Source: Liolophura sinensis (taxonomy: Eukaryota > Mollusca > Polyplacophora > Chitonida > Chitonidae). From it: 64,000 nt of DNA. A program made the translations under genes and the position numbers. The stretch covers positions 2,131,246 to 2,195,245 of the forward strand of contig NC_088296.1 in the NCBI RefSeq assembly GCF_032854445.1. Direction: 5' to 3'. Below, piece by piece: positions 59,110-64,000 of this stretch. The first letter of the stretch is position 1; every line of letters starts with the position of its first letter. The notes under the pieces were generated by a model. The model had not been told where the DNA came from. It saw only the letters and a program-made list of their open reading frames with translations, and ran no database searches.

Positions 59110-60725
59110 CTATAATTCCAGGCGGTTTCTCTTGGAATATGCTCTATTTTCTCCATAGTTGCAGGCGGTTTCTCCTGGGATATACCTTGTTTTCTCCATC
59201 ATTGTGGATGGATTCTACTGGGTTATGCTTTGTTTGCTCCATTATTGTGGGTGGATTATCCTGGGTTATGCCTTGTTTTCTCCATCATTGTGGGTGGATT
59301 CTCCTGGGTTATGCTTTGTTTGCTCCATTATTGTGGGTGGATTATCCTGGGTTATGCCTTGTTTTCTCCATCATTGTGGGTGGATTCTCCTGGGATACAG
59401 TATGCTTAGTTTACGCCATCATTGTGGGTGGATTCTGCAGGGCTATGTCTTGTTTACTCAATCATTGTGGGTGGATTCTCCTGGGTTATGCTTTGTTTGC
59501 TCCATTAATGTGGGTGAATTCTCCTGGGCTATGTTTTGTTTTCTCCATCATTGAGGGTGGATTCTCCAGGGCTATGTTGTCTTTGCTCCATCATTGTGGG
59601 TGGATTCTCCTGGGTTATGCTTTGTTTTCTCCACCATTGTGGGCGGATTCTCCTGGGTTATGCCTTGTTTTCTCCATCATTGTGGGCGGATTCTCCTTGG
59701 TTATGCCTTGTTTTCTCCATTATTGTGGGTGGATTCTCCTGGGCAATGCCTTGTTTACTCCATCATTGTGGGTGGATTCTCCTGGGTTATGCTTTATTTT
59801 CTCCATCATTGAGGGCGGTTTCTCCTGGGTTATGCCTTGTTTTCTCCATCATTGTGGGTGGATTATCCTGGGCTATGTTTTGTTTTCTCCATCAATGTGG
59901 GTGGATTCTCCTGGGTTATGCTTTATTTTCTCCATCATTGTGGGCTGTTTCTCCTGGGTTATGCCTTGTTTTCTCCATCATTGTGGGTGGATTCTCCTGG
60001 GCTATGTTTTGTTTTCTCCATCAATGTGGGTGGATTCTCCTGGGTTATGCTTTGTTTTCTCCATCATTGAGGGCGGATTCTCCTGGGTTATGCCTTGTTT
60101 TCCCCATCATTGTGGGTGGATTCTCCTTGATAATGCTTTGTTTTCTCCATCATTGTGGGTGGATTTTCCTGGGTTATGCCTTGTTTTCGCCACCATTGTG
60201 GGTGGATTCTCCTGGGCTATGTTTTGTTTTCTCCATCAATGTGGGTGGATTCTCCTGGGTTATGCTTTGTTTTCTCCATCATTGAGGGCGGATTCTCCCG
60301 GGTTATGCCTTGTTTTCCCCATCATTGTGGGCGGATTCTCCTTGATAATGCTTTGTTTTCTCCATCAATGTGGGTGGATTCTCCTGGGTTATGCTTTGTT
60401 TTCTCCATCGTTGAGGGCGGATTCTCCCGGGTTATGCCTTGTTTTCCCCATCATTGTGGGCGGATTCTCCTTGATAATGCTTTGTCTTCTCCATCATTGT
60501 GGGCGGATTCTCCTGGGTTATGCCTTGTTTACCTATCATTTTGGGGGGTTTCTCCTGGGGTATGCTTTGTTTTCTCCTTCGTTGTGCATGGGTTCTTCTG
60601 GGCTATGCTTTGTCTTCTCCATCACTGTGAATGCATTCTCCTGGCTTAAGCTTCGTTTTCTCCATCACATGTGGATGGATTCTGTAGCGCTATGCTATGT
60701 TTCATCCACTGTTGTGGGTGGTTTG
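59110..60725. repeat. Minisatellite, 43-bp unit, about 37 copies, stop-free in all three + frames
   Basis: The unit is TGGGTGGATTCTCCTGGGTT, ATGCTTTGTTTTCTCCATCA, TTG. Spacing of successive TGGGTGG words is 43 (59291, 59334, 59377). As 43 is not a multiple of three, an uninterrupted frame cycles through the three phases and repeats every 43 residues. The unit has no TAA, TAG or TGA on the + strand in any phase, which is why a 651-codon frame (58848-60803) and four other long frames exist. Blocks of several units recur as higher-order repeats (for example around 60010-60490). Treated as non-coding. Confidence 0.94.
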
Positions 60726-61613
60726 TTATGCTCGTGCACGAAGCCCAGTTTTCTGCTGTCAGGTTTTGAGCAAGCACTTTTGAAACCGCAGCAGGTCAAG
60801 TAACTTTGGTTTTGTTGTTCGTCTAATTCCAAGTACCCGAAATGCCTCACCACATCTGGGCGCATGCTCTTGCTATTTACAATGTGAGGGCGTCCGCATG
60901 CCCAAAATGACCACTGACTGTAATATAGTCCAGTATAGTTAACTTTATGTATTTCAAGCCTTAAAGGTAATCGGCTCACGGCTCGCGCTGACCATAAACA
61001 TGGTCATTGCCGTATATATAAGTGAAGTATTCTTATTTGAGTACTGCTTTAAAACATCAAACAAAATAAAACAAAAAAATAAATAATTAAATGAAAGATA
61101 GCTGAATTGTTTCCTGCTGTTGGAACCATATCACGCAATTCTTTCTGTGGTTTCTTTGTGTTTACTGTTTATTGACAAGCAAATACCCTCTGATATCGGA
61201 TAAACTCCAGGCTGAGGCAAAAACGCGGAAGACGAATCTCAAAAGAAAATCCACAGACATGAAAATGGCTTAAGCGGATTTGTTTGTAATCCTTTTCTTT
61301 CTTGCCATCTCGCTGTTGAAACAGGGATTACGCAGACTTTTTCAAACTTTAAAACTTTTGAAGAACAAAAGAAGAACAAAAAACCGGTAAATCTTATATA
61401 TCATTCCTGGTACTAAAAGACAAGCCAAACAGAAATAGCCATAGCTTAATGGAGATTTATGGACAAGGGTTTTTTTCAGGCGTATTAATGAAAGGCATGA
61501 TAGTAAAAACTTCTGAGGCTATTAAGGGAAAGGCTCTCATCAAATCCACACAAAAAAACAGACTTCTGTCCCAATCCTGATTGGATCGGAATTCCGCATG
61601 ACTTGATCAGACA
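60726..61613. other. No gene recognised; possible degraded SINE tail
   Basis: At 60995-61095 ATATAAGTGAAGTATTCTTA, GAGTACTGCTTTAAAACATC and an AAATAAA-rich run resemble a decayed SINE 3' end. The rest holds nothing recognised. Confidence 0.5.
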
Positions 61614-61830
61614 TACCTGTACCAATGATTTTAAAGATGGCACTTCCTGTTGCCTCGGCTAAAGCAAGGAAAGGGGATTGGTTGGCCCGGTTTCAGTATA
61701 ATGTGACTGGATGGGATGTCACACCTGGTGTCTTCTGCATGATATTTTAGTGACGACAGACTGGAACTGCCACAAAAAGACACATTTTATGTACACACAT
61801 CTAATGACCCGTCGTCATCGCATGAAGTGA
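61614..61830 (+). repeat. Dispersed repeat, family shared with 5.1 kb
   Basis: CCTCGGCTAAAGCAAGGAAA, GGTTGGCCCGGTTTCAGTAT, AATGTGACTGGATGGGATGT, GACTGGAACTGCCACAAAAA and TACACACATCTAATGACCC. On the complement a splice-like CAG|GTATGT and an open frame (NQSPFLALAEATGSAIFK) occur, but I know this text as part of a repeat and do not call it coding. Confidence 0.7.
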
Positions 61831-62844
61831 AAAATTACATCCTTTTGCTAAGCTTGGAACGATGAAAGAAATAACATTTGACGCAGATAATGAACACCTG
61901 AATGGAATACGGGGCGTTGTCAAAAGTCTCACACTCATAAAGCCGACATATGGTATCGTCCGAAACGACACAGCACTCATGTCTGAACGTCATTAAGATC
62001 CTCCATATCTGAGTCTACCACCTCACATATGGAGAAGTCATAACCCAGACGGTGCATCTATCGTTCGGTCGATCAGAAGCCTGATAATCTTTTTAAACCT
62101 GTTGCTAAGTTTTAAATCGCATTTTGCCGGATCTAAGTGATGTGTCCCCTTTGCTTCAAGTTCTTTCTTGTTTTTTATTTTCATGCGCTCGTGTGTCGTA
62201 AAAGTAGCTATGTATTGTTTGTGGCGCACATCATTCAGATAAATGGAGGCACCAATGACTTTAACTTACAACCCACTTTACAACAATTTACAGTCGGTTC
62301 TAGACGACTTATTTACAATAAAGAGAAAGCTCTTACATCGACAGTGAATATCTAGAAAGATGGCTGGGTTAAACACTCTAACACAAGGCCAGACTTTGAA
62401 AGTGTAAATAGCTCCGTATGTAGGTCAAACACGGAACCGTCTAGCTGCAAGACTGGAATTCAGTCACTATGTTGGACATATGAACAGTTGCAACTGAGAT
62501 ACATGTTTTGTTCTCGACAACTTATATTATAGCATGGTACAAGATTTGAATTCCTATTTCCGTGTTTAGCGTATAATACCCTGCGTCGTTCTAAAGTTGT
62601 AAACTGTTGACCGCTTCTCTTTGCATGATTCCGTCCTGTTTTCGTATTGTACATACTTTCATTGTTATTTAGTGGTTTGTGTTATATAACGCTGTGGGGA
62701 CTGATTGAGGACTTGGAACGTCCATACTGGTTGACGGCTGTTATACGAATGTCTGTTTCGACGCATAGATTCCAAGGCCAAGAGGAGAGCCTCACGTGAA
62801 GACAGTGTCTCACTGTGGCTACATTTAGATGTATGTTGTTTGCT
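61831..62844. other. No gene recognised
   Basis: AT-rich; short frames near 62038-62355 and 62460-62654 have no motif. Confidence 0.5.
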
Positions 62845-63368
62845 TAAGGCCAGTTCACACTTAGGCGAATGTTGTGCCTAACCTTTATGACCTACAACTC
62901 TTGATTCATCGTGTAGCAAGAGGTAAACTGACGAGGATTTCAAAACTGACTTACGACACTCACGAACAAGTTGCGAAATAGCTGGGAAGATTCGTAGCTG
63001 ATTTGTGGAAACGGGCGAATGAACTACAAGAAAATAGGGACCATTCTTAACCCTGCCGTAGGCATGCCGTAAATGTACCATAAAATCGCATTCATTCGCA
63101 AATATTTAGTATGCCTAATCGTCTGATTTTGAGAACGATGTTTTTACGAATGTTTCCGAATCGTTACGAACTTACATTTAGCTACGAAATTTATGAACTT
63201 TTCGAAATTGTCGCCAACATGAAAAATAGACCACGAATTCATTACGAACGCCCACCAATTAATGCAAACTATTAAACACGATTTAACAACGAATTGAAAC
63301 ACGATTAGATTACGACGTCAATTTGCAGCGGTTTAGAAAACAATTGTCTAAGTCTGAATGTGGCTTTA
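62845..63368. mobile_element. Non-autonomous TIR element, about 524 bp
   Basis: The left end TAAGGCCAGTTCACACTTAG and the complement of the right end TAAAGCCACATTCAGACTTA are inverted repeats of about 23 bp; both ends abut TA, possibly a TA target duplication. The interior is rich in TACGAA/TTCGTA words and has no transposase-like frame. Confidence 0.65.
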
Positions 63369-63484
63369 CCGTTATTATTGAAGATACAAATGCTGCATAT
63401 ATACCCTTTATCAGGCCTGATTTCCTCTATGGGAGTTTGTATGAAAGTAAGTGTTTGCATCTGATCTACAGCGCTCTGTTGTAA

Positions 63485-64000
63485 ACATATACCTAACATT
63501 TACCTAAACATGTTCCTAAAGCATGTACCTGGACATTTACCTAAACATGTACCTAACAATTACCTAACATTTACCTAAATATTTACCCAAACATGTCGCT
63601 CACATTTACCTAATCATTTCCATAAGCATTTACCTATACATGTCACTAACATTCACCTAAACATATACCTAAACATGTCAATAACATTGACCTAAACATG
63701 TCAATAACAATTATCTAATTATTTACATAAACATTTACCTAAACATGTACCTAACACTTACCTAAACATTTATCTAAACATGTACCAAAAGCATGTACCT
63801 GAACATTTACCTAAACATGCACCTAACACTCACCTAAACATGTACCTAACATTTACCTAAACGTTTACCTAAACATATCACTAACATTTACCTAAACCTC
63901 TACCTAAACATGTCGCTAATATTTACCTAATCATTTCCGTAAGCATTTACCTAAACATGTCATTAACATTTACCTAAACATGTCAATAACATTTACTTAA
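63485..64000. repeat. Minisatellite, 11/12-bp units, continues past the window
   Basis: Alternating units TTTACCTAAACA and TGTACCTAACA with variants (CATGTCACTAACA, CATTTCCATAAG). More than 40 units are visible and the array is cut by the right edge. Confidence 0.92.

Noticed and set aside
58848-60803. 651-codon hydrophobic protein
   Set aside because: It is a read-through of a 43-bp minisatellite lacking stops in all three phases; no start context, domain or splice evidence. Kept as a finding, not as a gene.

Overview
The window looks like a gene-poor stretch of nuclear DNA from an invertebrate animal, most likely a lophotrochozoan (a mollusc, or possibly a brachiopod). There are no operons, coding sequence is broken by GT-AG introns, and the commonest interspersed repeat is a tRNA-headed SINE with a conserved central body and an (AAATA)n tail of the kind known from molluscs. 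This assignment rests on recognising repeat style by eye; no database search was possible.

Five places hold credible coding sequence. At 687-2132 (+) are the last three exons of a trypsin-like S1 serine protease; the exon carrying the catalytic His is not convincingly present. At 11625-12055 (-) is an exon for a secreted-type protein with 16 cysteines in two cystine-knot-like blocks. At 34275-34835 (-) two exons join in phase into a 130-residue protein with a signal peptide and a tetrabasic site. At 48065-49599 (+) are the last two exons of an unrecognised protein, with a poly(A) signal. At 57852-58001 (+) is an isolated 50-codon exon with good splice sites. Weaker pieces are an immunoglobulin-like fragment near 25.4 kb (-) and the decayed C-terminal tail of a Tc1/mariner transposase at 47.7 kb (-).

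The rest is dominated by repeats. About thirteen minisatellite arrays are present, with units of 15, 17, 26, 31, 39, 42, 43, 46, 61, 66 and 144 bp plus an 11/12-bp array at the right edge. There is one (CA)n microsatellite and several long G or C runs. Interspersed elements include about 16 SINE copies or fragments, three copies of a TIR element with ends like TACACTAAAA, single TIR elements at 42.7 and 62.8 kb, a partly palindromic family (CACAGAGAGTAAAACCA type) and another family seen at 5.1, 40.9 and 61.6 kb.

The long open frames in the repeat arrays (314, 284 and 651 codons) follow from unit sequences that lack stop codons, so they are described as repeats and not as genes. The genes do not form an evident functional cluster. 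The recurring theme is small secreted or extracellular proteins separated by repeat-rich DNA.
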